Shown in pieces: positions 18,085 to 26,448 of a DNA stretch of 64,000 bases; positions within the stretch are counted from its first letter, which is position 1, and the number at the start of each line of letters is the position of its first letter. The notes below the pieces were generated by a model, which was not told the DNA's origin, ran no database searches, and saw only the letters and a list, made by a program, of their open reading frames with translations. Origin of the DNA: Sphingomonadales bacterium (GTDB lineage: Bacteria; Pseudomonadota; Alphaproteobacteria; Sphingomonadales; Sphingomonadaceae); assembly GCA_016704425.1 (NCBI GenBank), contig JADJAC010000002.1:620001-684000 (forward strand), in the 5' to 3' direction. Made by a program: the position numbers and the translations under genes.

Positions 18085-18998
18085 CACTCTCCTCGCTTCG
18101 GTTGGCCGCGGCGTAGCGACTGCAAGGCCACAATGATGAACATGGCGTAGATCAAAAGGAACGAGAGCGCGGCGCCAAACGGCCAGTCGTTGGCGCGTTT
18201 GAATTGGCGCTCAATCACATTGGCGATCATCTGGCTGTCCGTTCCCCCCATCAGATCCGGTGTCAGATATGCGCCTAGCGCCGGCACCAAAGTGATCATC
18301 ACACCGGCGGCAATGCCGGGGCCGGCAAGAGGCATGATGATACGGTTGAGCGTACTGATCTGGCTTGCCCCAAGGTCAAGACTGGCCTCGATCAGGCTCT
18401 TGTCGAGCCGGTCGAGCGCGGCATAAAGCGGCAAGACCATGAATGGCAGATGGACATAGACCAGCCCCAACACGACCGCGAAATTGTTGTAGAGGAGCTG
18501 GGCTGGCGTCCAGGCATCAAGCGGCTGCATCCCGACCAAAGTCTTCAGCCAACTTGCCCCGCCCCACAAGGCGCCAAGCGCCTTGTTGGCATAACCATTG
18601 GTCCCCATCAGAGTCATCAGCGCGTAGGTCCGGATCAGGAGATTGGTCCAGAACGGAAGCATGATCCCCAAAAGCAGCCAGGGCCGCCAATTCGGTGGAG
18701 CAAAGGTGATGGCCATGGCGACCGGAAACCCGACAATCAGGCATATCAACGTAACCAGCGCAGAGACAGCCAGGCTCTTCAGGAATATCGAGACGTAGAG
18801 CCATTCGGTGGCACGCTTGTAATTTTCGAGCGTCCCGGAAATGACAATGTCGGCAGGCCCGGCATTTTCGCCAAAACTATACAGCCAAACGACGGCCATC
18901 GGCACGACGAAGAACAGGACTAGCCAAAAAATCGGCATGCTCGCGATCGCGGCAAACGGTCGCTTCTGAGTTCTCCAATCCTGAAGCGGCGCTGCCAC
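18084..18998 (-). CDS. potH: Polyamine ABC transporter permease (PotH/PotB type)
   Basis: The product has 304 residues from a GTG at 18998, three bases after the potF stop. Six predicted membrane spans, a long periplasmic loop, and the EAA-type coupling loop (IEASLDLGASQISTLNRI). It pairs with PotI. Position and family agree on polyamine uptake; exact substrate preference (putrescine or spermidine) is not visible. Confidence 0.93.
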   Translation of the reverse strand: MAAPLQDWRTQKRPFAAIASMPIFWLVLFFVVPMAVVWLYSFGENAGPADIVISGTLENYKRATEWLYVSIFLKSLAVSALVTLICLIVGFPVAMAITFAPPNWRPWLLLGIMLPFWTNLLIRTYALMTLMGTNGYANKALGALWGGASWLKTLVGMQPLDAWTPAQLLYNNFAVVLGLVYVHLPFMVLPLYAALDRLDKSLIEASLDLGASQISTLNRIIMPLAGPGIAAGVMITLVPALGAYLTPDLMGGTDSQMIANVIERQFKRANDWPFGAALSFLLIYAMFIIVALQSLRRGQPKRGE

Positions 18999-19001
18999 GA
19001 A

Positions 19002-20117
19002 TCAGGCCGCCCGCACGCGGGTAAATGCCTCCTCATAGAGCGGCTGGAGTTCCGAATTGAACTTTGCATACTCGCATGTTGCAAGAAACTCTGACGGTGG
19101 GAAAATAACCGGATTGTTCTTGTACGTATCCGGCATCAGCGCCTTCGCCGCCGCATTTGGCGTGGGATAGAGAATTGTTTCCGTGATCTTTTTTCCCGCT
19201 TCAGCGTCGAGCAGATAGTTGATCAGGGCGTGGGCATTCTTGGGATGCGGCGCACCCTTCGGAATGCAGAGATTGTCCGCGTTAAGCTGGCTGCCCTCTT
19301 TCGGGAAGAAGAAGTCCAGATCGTCATCTTCGACCATGGCCTGCGCAATGTCGCCATTATATTCGAGCACCAGATCCACTTCACCCTTGGCGAGCAGATC
19401 CTGGCCATTGTCCTCATGGTATGCCTTGATGTTGGGCTTTTGCTTGATCATCATGGCTTCGATGGTTTTGATGTCTGCTGGTGTCAGGCTGTTGACCGAT
19501 TTGCCAAGGTATTTTCCATAAAGGCGGAACATGTCCCCCGCCTCTGACAGCACGGCAATACGGCCTTTGTATTGATCTGAGTCGAACAAGACTTTCCAGC
19601 TGTCCGGCACCGGATTGACCTTCGACTTGCGATAACCGATCCCGAGCAAAAGCCAAGTGTAGGGCATGGAGTAGGCGCGCTTCGGGTCAAACGGCACATC
19701 CTGAAATTCCGGCGCAACATTCTTGAAATTGGGAATCTGCGCATGATCAAGCGGCATCAACATGTCAGCAGAAACCATGCGTTCGACAAAGTCATTTGAC
19801 GGCACGATCACATCATATCCCTGGTTGCCGCCGCGCAGCTTGGCGAACAATTCATCGTTGCTGGCAAACAGGGACATGTTGACAGCGATGCCGCTTGCGC
19901 CCTTGAAATCATCGAGCGTGGTTTCTCCGATATACGTGTCCCAATTGTAGAAATTGAGTGTCGGCTCCTCGCCGGTCGATGCGATCTTGCCCCCACTGCT
20001 TTCCTTGCTGCATCCAACAAGACCAGTGATGCTGATCCCAATGGCCGAGACCCCAAGTCCCTGCAAAAGCGAGCGGCGGCCCATGCCGCGCGTCAGGACC
20101 GTTTTGATTTCGTCCAT
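19002..20117 (-). CDS. potF: Putrescine/spermidine-binding protein, predicted Tat-exported lipoprotein
   Basis: The product has 371 residues. The N-terminus has twin arginines (RR at 14-15), a hydrophobic stretch and a lipobox LVGC with Cys36, so it looks like a Tat substrate that becomes a lipoprotein. E. coli PotF and PotD are soluble periplasmic proteins exported by Sec. NFYNWDTYIGETTLDDF after the signal is the family hallmark. It delivers polyamines to PotHI-G and is the first transporter gene, 92 bp after the synthetase-type gene. Confidence 0.93.
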   Translation of the reverse strand: MDEIKTVLTRGMGRRSLLQGLGVSAIGISITGLVGCSKESSGGKIASTGEEPTLNFYNWDTYIGETTLDDFKGASGIAVNMSLFASNDELFAKLRGGNQGYDVIVPSNDFVERMVSADMLMPLDHAQIPNFKNVAPEFQDVPFDPKRAYSMPYTWLLLGIGYRKSKVNPVPDSWKVLFDSDQYKGRIAVLSEAGDMFRLYGKYLGKSVNSLTPADIKTIEAMMIKQKPNIKAYHEDNGQDLLAKGEVDLVLEYNGDIAQAMVEDDDLDFFFPKEGSQLNADNLCIPKGAPHPKNAHALINYLLDAEAGKKITETILYPTPNAAAKALMPDTYKNNPVIFPPSEFLATCEYAKFNSELQPLYEEAFTRVRAA

Positions 20118-20209
20118 TGTTCCAACCCTTCTCTCGTTATTTCGACCTTAACGTGATGCTAACTGACTTTTCCCGCCTTGCAAGGCGCAGAATCACAATG
20201 AATTGGTTC

Positions 20210-21607
20210 TCAGGCGTTTCGCAAATACCAATCATAATCGAGCGCCGTGACTTCACCCATGAAATTGGCCATTTCGACGCCCTTCACCGTGCAATAGTGC
20301 GTCACGAACCGGTCTCCCAACATCTCACGCATCAAGGTCGAATTCTGCAAGACGTCGATTGCGGTAGCCCAATGATTGGGAAGCCGCGTGTCCGCCCCTG
20401 CCGCCTCATAGCCATTGCCGACAACCGGCGGGCCGGGATCAATCCGGTTGGACATGCCGTGATGCATCGCGCCCAGCACGGCAGCCAGCGCAAGGTAAGG
20501 ATTTGCATCCGCGCCAGCCACCCGGTGTTCGACATGTCGCGTGGCCGGCGCACCTGCTGGGACACGCAGGCTGACGGTCCGGTTGTTGACGCCCCAGGTC
20601 GACGCGACCGGCGCATAGCTGTTCGCCCGAAAGCGCCGATAGGAATTTGCATTCGGTGCGAAGATCGCCATCGAATCCGCCAGAGCCGCTTTCATGCCGC
20701 CAATCGCATGACGCAAAAGCGGCGTGCCTTCCGGCGACTCACTGGCGAAGGCATTTGCGCCGCTTTCGTCAGCCATCGAGACATGAAGATGCATGCCGGA
20801 GCCCGCCCGATCGGCGAACGGCTTGGCCATGAATGTCGCTTCCATGCCATGCTTCACGGCAATGCCCTTCACCAGCCTCTTGTACATCACGGCATCGTCA
20901 GCAGCGCGCAGGGCATCCGCCTTGTGCCGCAGCGTGAATTCGAACTGACCCGCCGCATATTCCGAAATGCCGGATTCCAGAGGAAGCCCCTGCGTATCGC
21001 ACGCCGCATAGAGATCGTCGAAGAACGGCTTGAAGTCCTCCATCTCACGCAGTCCGTAGACCTGTATGTCGCGACTGCGGTGGCCCGTTACCGGTCCGCG
21101 CGCAGCATCTGGTCGTGGTCCTGAGGTATCGAGCAAATAGAATTCAAGCTCCACAGCCGCAACGGGCGTCAATCCGTCAGCGCCAAGACGATCAATGACA
21201 TTCGAAAGGATATGCCGCGGATCGAGATCATTCGGTGTGCCATCAAGCTCATAAAAACTTGTCAGAAATTGTGCCGCGTTGCTTCCCAACCAGGGTGCTG
21301 GAACCAGGGTTCCGGCCGCAGGGCGCACGATCCGGTCCGCATCGCCGTCCTCCCAGACAAGGCCCGTTTCCTCAGTGTCACGACCGGTTATATCGACGAC
21401 AAGCACGGATCCCGGCAGGAAGCGACCATTCTCATAGACCGCCAGGACTTCGTGCGCGCGCAGGCGCTTTCCACGCGGAACACCACACATGTTCGTGAAG
21501 ATCAGGTCGATGGCATCGATCTCAGGATGCGCCTTGAAAAAGGCCTGGGCCTCGGCAAGGTCGGCAATCGCCGAGGAACTGGCGGGTGTGTTGGTCATTC
21601 TTTTCAT
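20210..21607 (-). CDS. Glutamine synthetase-family enzyme, second gamma-glutamylpolyamine synthetase-type paralogue
   Basis: The product has 465 residues from the ATG at 21607, which overlaps the upstream stop by four bases (ATGA); an ATG at 21598 is the alternative. The glutamine synthetase catalytic domain is intact (AVELEFYLLD, SGMHLHVSM, RVPAGAPATRHVEHRV, GADANPYLALAAVLG). It shares the PuuA-type layout with the synthetase-type gene at 24188 but the two are clearly different in sequence, so they may use different amines, for example putrescine versus spermidine, ethanolamine or a monoamine. ATP-dependent gamma-glutamylation is the expected chemistry. Confidence 0.88.
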   Translation of the reverse strand: MKRMTNTPASSSAIADLAEAQAFFKAHPEIDAIDLIFTNMCGVPRGKRLRAHEVLAVYENGRFLPGSVLVVDITGRDTEETGLVWEDGDADRIVRPAAGTLVPAPWLGSNAAQFLTSFYELDGTPNDLDPRHILSNVIDRLGADGLTPVAAVELEFYLLDTSGPRPDAARGPVTGHRSRDIQVYGLREMEDFKPFFDDLYAACDTQGLPLESGISEYAAGQFEFTLRHKADALRAADDAVMYKRLVKGIAVKHGMEATFMAKPFADRAGSGMHLHVSMADESGANAFASESPEGTPLLRHAIGGMKAALADSMAIFAPNANSYRRFRANSYAPVASTWGVNNRTVSLRVPAGAPATRHVEHRVAGADANPYLALAAVLGAMHHGMSNRIDPGPPVVGNGYEAAGADTRLPNHWATAIDVLQNSTLMREMLGDRFVTHYCTVKGVEMANFMGEVTALDYDWYLRNA

Positions 21608-22950
21608 CCAGTCAGAGTTTGCAGACAATCATCGAGCGCATTCGCGAGGCGATCCACCTGGTCTTGCGTTGTGGCCGGGCAGACGAGCGTCATATTGTGA
21701 AACGGTGCGATCAGGATACCCCGATTGATCAGAAACAGGTGAATAGCGCGTTCGAGCGCGCCATGCATCGCAGCGCGGGCTTCGCTGCCATTCCGCGGAG
21801 CCGAATCCGCACATATGAATTCCCCCCGCGCGCCGACCCTTGTAACGTGCCAGCCCAATCCGCGTGCCCGAATGACGCCACGTATCTGCTCCTCAAGCTG
21901 CGCCGCAAGCGGAAGCATATGGTCATAGGCCTCTGGCGTCATCACCTGCTCCAACGCCGCGCGCATGGCCGCCATGGCCAGAGGATTGGCCGAGAGTGTC
22001 GTACCGATCCCGGAATGCCCACTCTCACCGCTGGCGCGGACACGCTCCATCCGTTCGGCCACCTCATTCGTGAAGCCGTAGACTGCAGCAGGGACTCCAC
22101 CAGCGACAGGTTTCCCCAGTACAAACATGTCGGGTGACGGCCCGAATGTCCGGCTGTAACCGCCATGGCCAGTCGAAATCGTGTGTGTTTCATCGAACAC
22201 GAGCAGTGTTCCAAAGCGCCGGGTCAGGTCGCGCATCGCGTCCAGATAGCCCGGCTGCGGAAGCACCATTCCGACATTGGTCAGTGCAGGCTCGGTCAGG
22301 ACGGCAGCCACGTCGCCGGGCGCCAGAGCCGCCGCGAGCGCGTCCCGGTCATTGAATTCGATGACGCGTGTATGGTCCCGCACGTCATAGACCTGCCCCA
22401 CAAGACTGCGCCGAAGTTCCGGCACACCGTCGCGAAGGTCAACGAACACGTCATCGACGGCGCCATGGTAGCAGCCGTTGAACACCAAGATCTTGTCGCG
22501 CCCGGTGATGCCACGGCACCAGCGGATAACGGCACGATTGGCCTCGCTTGCACTTGATGTCACCTGCCACCAGGGAAGTCCGAACGTGGACGCGAGAGCG
22601 TCCCCGACGACAACCGCATCTTCTCCCGGCAACATTGCCGTCAGCCCGCGCGATGCCTGATGTGCAATCGCTTCCGCAATCGGTGGTGGCGAATGGCCAA
22701 ACATTGCGCCCGTATCGCCAAGGCAGAAATCATCAAAAGCCTGGCCATCCAGATCCCACAAGTGCGCGCCCTTCGCCTCCTTCACAAACAGGGGGAAAGG
22801 CGTGCCCCAGTCGAGCATCCAGTGAAACGGGACGCCACGATGCCAGTGTTTTGCAGCCCGCCTGGCGCATTCAGCCGAAGCCGGCTTGGCCTTGGCGAAG
22901 CGCTCAACTTCTGCGGCAATCATTGTTTCAATGGCGGAGCCGGCAATCAT
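21604..22950 (-). CDS. Class III aminotransferase, glutamate-1-semialdehyde-aminomutase-like subgroup
   Basis: The product has 448 residues from the ATG at 22950 (ATGA overlap with the oxidase stop). The fold is class III, but the PLP-facing motif is DETHTISTGHGGY in place of the common DEVxTGFGR, and the lysine sits in VLGKPVAGG. An N-terminal cap of about 45 residues precedes GTPFPLFVKEAKGAHLWD. Position between the oxidase and the second synthetase suggests a role in amine or GABA-type intermediate handling; the substrate is not known to me. Confidence 0.83.
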   Translation of the reverse strand: MIAGSAIETMIAAEVERFAKAKPASAECARRAAKHWHRGVPFHWMLDWGTPFPLFVKEAKGAHLWDLDGQAFDDFCLGDTGAMFGHSPPPIAEAIAHQASRGLTAMLPGEDAVVVGDALASTFGLPWWQVTSSASEANRAVIRWCRGITGRDKILVFNGCYHGAVDDVFVDLRDGVPELRRSLVGQVYDVRDHTRVIEFNDRDALAAALAPGDVAAVLTEPALTNVGMVLPQPGYLDAMRDLTRRFGTLLVFDETHTISTGHGGYSRTFGPSPDMFVLGKPVAGGVPAAVYGFTNEVAERMERVRASGESGHSGIGTTLSANPLAMAAMRAALEQVMTPEAYDHMLPLAAQLEEQIRGVIRARGLGWHVTRVGARGEFICADSAPRNGSEARAAMHGALERAIHLFLINRGILIAPFHNMTLVCPATTQDQVDRLANALDDCLQTLTG

Positions 22951-24188
22951 ATCCGGTCCCTTAGCGCGTACCAAAGCAGGCCCAAAGTCGCGAGCGGTCG
23001 CGCCAGCAGTCTGCCACCGGGAAATGGTCGCTGGGGCAACGATGCGAAGACATCGAACCGCTCCATCGTTCCTGCAACGGCTTCTGCGAGCAATTCGCCA
23101 GCCAGCGTCGTCACCAGCGCGCCATGACCGGAAAAGCCATGCGCAAAGAAGATGGTCTGGCCGCTACTTGCTTGCCTGCGCCCAAGATGCGGCAGGCGGT
23201 TCATCGTCACGCCAACCGCACCGCCCCAGGCATAGTCGATGGCCGTGTCGGCGAGCGAGGGGAAGACCTTCACAATATGCTTGCGCACAAAGGCTCCGAT
23301 GTCTGCCGGCGGACGCTGCACATATTTTTCGCCCCCTCCAAAGAGCAGGCGCTTGTCAGCCGAAAGCCGGAAATAGTTGAGAACGAAACGACTGTCGGCG
23401 ACAGCCGCATCGCTCGGCAGCAATGCATCCGCGTGCGGCAAGGGCGCCGTGGCAATGTTGTAGTTCATGATCGGCACGGTGTAGCGGCCAAGGTCGGGCG
23501 CCAGTTCGCCCATCCATGTATCGGTGGCCAGAATTATGGTGTGCGCCTTCACATCCGGCAAGTTCACCCGGCTGTTTTCGTAAATGACGACACCAGCGTC
23601 GCGCGCAGCCTGAGCCAATCCCAAGGCATAGTTGAGCGGATGAAAATGTCCGCCCCGCGGGTCGTAAATCGCGCCGTGGTAGCCACCGCCGTTGATGTGG
23701 CGGCGCATATCCTTCGGCTGGACAATGTCCGCCGACCAGCCGTACGCGCGGGCAAGAAACTCCGCATCGCGCTGCATGTTCTCAAAATGGGCAGTTTTGT
23801 ATGCGGCTTCGAGATGGCCGGACTTCAAGTCGCAAGCGATGCGGTGCTTCTGGATGCGGTCATGAACCCTGCCAACTGCGCCATAGGCAAGATCGAAGAT
23901 TGCCTTGGCCCGATCGTGCCCGAATTCCGTTTCGATCTCGCGCATCGACCAGCGAAGCCCGGGGATCAACTGTCCGCCATTGCGGCCTGACGCGCCAAAG
24001 CCGATCCGTTGGGCTTCATAAAGCGCCACCTTGAAGCCCTTTTCCGCACAGGCCAGCGCCGCAGACAGGCCAGTAAATCCGCCGCCAATCACAGCAATGT
24101 CGACATTGGCGGGTTCGGCCACTGCAGGGATCGATTCCCACGCATTGGCCGTCGCGGCATAGTAGGACGGCGCATGACCCGCCGACAT
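22947..24188 (-). CDS. puuB: FAD-dependent oxidoreductase, gamma-glutamylputrescine oxidase type
   Basis: The product has 413 residues. The N-terminal dinucleotide fold VIGGGFTGLSAALA and the DAO-family stretch FGASGRNGGQLIPG are present; near the C-terminus HGFSGHGALVTTLAGELLAE is typical of the PuuB/OrdL group. The enzyme oxidises gamma-glutamylputrescine to the aldehyde with release of ammonia and hydrogen peroxide. Its ATG shares one base with the stop of the upstream puuA-like gene, so the two steps are coupled. Confidence 0.9.
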   Translation of the reverse strand: MSAGHAPSYYAATANAWESIPAVAEPANVDIAVIGGGFTGLSAALACAEKGFKVALYEAQRIGFGASGRNGGQLIPGLRWSMREIETEFGHDRAKAIFDLAYGAVGRVHDRIQKHRIACDLKSGHLEAAYKTAHFENMQRDAEFLARAYGWSADIVQPKDMRRHINGGGYHGAIYDPRGGHFHPLNYALGLAQAARDAGVVIYENSRVNLPDVKAHTIILATDTWMGELAPDLGRYTVPIMNYNIATAPLPHADALLPSDAAVADSRFVLNYFRLSADKRLLFGGGEKYVQRPPADIGAFVRKHIVKVFPSLADTAIDYAWGGAVGVTMNRLPHLGRRQASSGQTIFFAHGFSGHGALVTTLAGELLAEAVAGTMERFDVFASLPQRPFPGGRLLARPLATLGLLWYALRDRI

Positions 24189-25549
24189 CAGACCCTCAGC
24201 AGCAGGTGTTCACGTTCCCAGGAGCTGATCACCGACTGATAGGCGAACAGCTCCGCTTCCTTGATGGCGTAGAACAGATCAAAAAAATCCTCGCCCAAAT
24301 GCGCGCGCACCTGCTTTGCATGGCTGAACCGATCGAGCGCGGCTTCCAGAGTGCGTGGAAGAGTTCGGGCACGATTATAGGCATTGCCCGTGATGCTCTT
24401 GGGCGGCTGCATCCGGTCAACCATGCCGATATAGCCGCAGACCAACGACGATGCGATGGCAAGATAGGGGTTGGCATCGGCGCCGGGCAGGCGGTTCTCG
24501 ATGCGCCGATCCTTGGATTCCGATACCGGGATGCGCAATCCGCAAGAGCGGTTGTCGGCCCCCCATTGCACGTTGATCGGGGCCGACGTGTCGGGCCGCA
24601 TCCGGCGGAAGCTGTTCACATTGGGCGCAAACAAGGGCGTCACTTGCGGCAGCAAGCGCGCGAGCCCAGCGATATAGCTTCGGAACAGCGAGGAATCGCG
24701 TCCGTTGGGCGTCGAGAAGATATTGCGTCCGCTGGACTCTTCGAGGATCGACTGGTGAATATGCATGGCACTGCCCGGTTGGTCGGACATGGGCTTGGCG
24801 AGGAATGTCGCATAGACGCCGTGCTCCAGCGCGACCTGCCGGACAATGCGCTTGAAGAGGAGCACCTGGTCGGCAAGGGCAAGGGCATCGCCATGCACGA
24901 AATTGACTTCGAGCTGGGCCGCACCGGACTCATGGATCATCGTGTCGATGTTGAGTTCCGCTTTTTCGCAGAAATCGTAAATATGCTCGATGATGTCTTC
25001 AAATTCGCCCAGAGCCTCAAGCCCGAATGGTTGGCTGGCCGTTTCGGCGCGGCCCGAGCGCCCGGTGGGCGGGACGAGCGGGAAATCTGCATCCGTGTTC
25101 TTGGAGACGAGATAAAACTCGACCTCCGGCGCCACGACCGGCTGCCATCCGCGCTTTGCATAGAGCGCGAGGACTTTCTTCAGGATCATGCGCGGCGCAA
25201 CCGAGAGCGCCTTCCCGTCCCGGCTATAGGCATCGGCAATCACATAGGCCGTAGGCGAAGCAAAACCAGGCGCCGCCCGGATGGTGGAAGGATCCGGCAC
25301 CAGCACCAGGTCCGGATCGACATCGGGAATGATGCTGTCGATGTTTTCCGGATATTCTCCGGTGACTGTCACGCTGAAAACGCTCGCAGGGATGCGCAGC
25401 GTTCGTTCCTGCACGGATTTCAGGAACTTGTTTGCCGGGAGGACCTTGCCCCTCTGAATTCCGTTGATATCCGGAATGATGCACTCGACTTCAGTAATGC
25501 CGCGTTCGCTGATCCACTTCGCTAGACTGGTGGTCACTGTGTCACACAT
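24188..25549 (-). CDS. puuA: Gamma-glutamylputrescine synthetase-type enzyme (glutamine synthetase family)
   Basis: The product has 453 residues. Glutamine synthetase-type ligands are visible in VAPEVEFYLVSK, GSAMHIHQSI and the arginine-rich RIPVSESKDRRIENRLPGAD. ATP-dependent glutamylation of putrescine is the first step of the Puu route, and the next gene encodes the matching oxidase. The ATG at 25549 directly abuts a 13-bp-stem hairpin, leaving no normal ribosome-site spacing outside the stem. Initiation may therefore be structure-controlled, or a downstream GTG may be used. Confidence 0.9.
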   Translation of the reverse strand: MCDTVTTSLAKWISERGITEVECIIPDINGIQRGKVLPANKFLKSVQERTLRIPASVFSVTVTGEYPENIDSIIPDVDPDLVLVPDPSTIRAAPGFASPTAYVIADAYSRDGKALSVAPRMILKKVLALYAKRGWQPVVAPEVEFYLVSKNTDADFPLVPPTGRSGRAETASQPFGLEALGEFEDIIEHIYDFCEKAELNIDTMIHESGAAQLEVNFVHGDALALADQVLLFKRIVRQVALEHGVYATFLAKPMSDQPGSAMHIHQSILEESSGRNIFSTPNGRDSSLFRSYIAGLARLLPQVTPLFAPNVNSFRRMRPDTSAPINVQWGADNRSCGLRIPVSESKDRRIENRLPGADANPYLAIASSLVCGYIGMVDRMQPPKSITGNAYNRARTLPRTLEAALDRFSHAKQVRAHLGEDFFDLFYAIKEAELFAYQSVISSWEREHLLLRV

Positions 25550-25576
25550 GGGTACGGCGGCAGTGCCGCCGTACCC
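25550..25576 (-). promoter_or_regulatory. Perfect 13-bp-stem hairpin abutting the puuA start codon
   Basis: Arms GGGTACGGCGGCA and TGCCGCCGTACCC are separated by a single base, and the element fills nearly all of the 32-bp gap between the torF stop and the puuA ATG. There is no T-run after it on the minus strand, so it does not look like an ordinary intrinsic terminator. An RNA form would need a slightly larger loop. It could be an attenuator, an RNA-processing site or a block to translation. Confidence 0.7.
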
Positions 25577-25581
25577 CCCTT

Positions 25582-26283
25582 TCAGAATGATTTTGTTATT
25601 GAGAAAACGGCAGTCGCCTTGCCGGCAGTCGAGAAAGCCCTGGCAGTATCGACATAATCGAGCGTGGCGGTAAAGCCCTTGCCAAGGTCATAGCTTGCGC
25701 CGAGCAGCCAATCGCGCTTCTTGTCGCCAAAGGCACCGTCTTCATAGCCAAACGTGCCATGCAGGGAGATCGGCGAATCCTTGAACGGCAGTTCCCCCGA
25801 AATATAGACATAGGTGTTGTCGGTACTGCCGATGTTGTTCTGGCTCGGCGCATAGGCGGCCCCAAGCGTTACTGTGGCTGGGCCAACTGGAACGCCGATC
25901 GATCCATAGAGTTCAAGGTAGTTGAAGCTGCCGTTGCCGGGGTAAAGATAGGCAAGCACACCGGCATCGAGAGAGACGTTGCCGACATCCTTCGAAAAGC
26001 CCAGCGACAGATCGAGTTCAACGTCGTCCGCGCCGCTGCCCAGATCCACATTGCTCGCCCATGCGGTCGCATAGAGGCCGGATTCGTGCGTCACCGTAAC
26101 TTCAGCCGTTACTTCCGGATCCTTTCCGGAAAGCGAAAGGCCGCGGAATCGATAGTCCGTAAATGCGCCAACTTCCGCATCGATTTCAAAGGCTCCCGAA
26201 GGCTCTTCTTTGGCGTCCTGCGCAAACGCGATTTGAGGCATGGCGATCAGGGCGGTGGCCGCGATCAAAATGCGGGTCTTCAT
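25582..26283 (-). CDS. TorF-family putative outer-membrane porin
   Basis: The product has 233 residues with a clear signal peptide (cleavage after MPQIAFA, near residue 21). FTDYRFRGLSLSGKDPEV near the mature start is the hallmark of the TorF (Gcw-chp) family, and alternating aromatic/hydrophobic strands run to a terminal Phe. AAAAGGGGA precedes the ATG at 26283. As the first gene of the polyamine block it may admit polyamines through the outer membrane; this is inferred from position only. The gene is divergent from the beta-alanine aminotransferase gene. Confidence 0.83.
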   Translation of the reverse strand: MKTRILIAATALIAMPQIAFAQDAKEEPSGAFEIDAEVGAFTDYRFRGLSLSGKDPEVTAEVTVTHESGLYATAWASNVDLGSGADDVELDLSLGFSKDVGNVSLDAGVLAYLYPGNGSFNYLELYGSIGVPVGPATVTLGAAYAPSQNNIGSTDNTYVYISGELPFKDSPISLHGTFGYEDGAFGDKKRDWLLGASYDLGKGFTATLDYVDTARAFSTAGKATAVFSITKSF

Positions 26284-26448
26284 ATATGGTCCCCTTTTGG
26301 AGTAGTTTTATACACTGCCTCCCTGTTCGAAATTGGCCAGTGCCCCGTCAACCTAGCTGTTTTCTGCTCAAGCGGCAACGGGGGCGGGCTGGCGGGCATT
26401 CAGGACTTGGACTAAGGATCGATCTTCTATTCGAATTCAGGTGATCCA

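Noticed and set aside
20117..21124. 335-codon plus-strand open frame
   Set aside because: Antisense to the second synthetase-type gene, which has complete catalytic motifs.
24206..25525. 439-codon plus-strand open frame
   Set aside because: Mirror of the puuA gene; no family resemblance.
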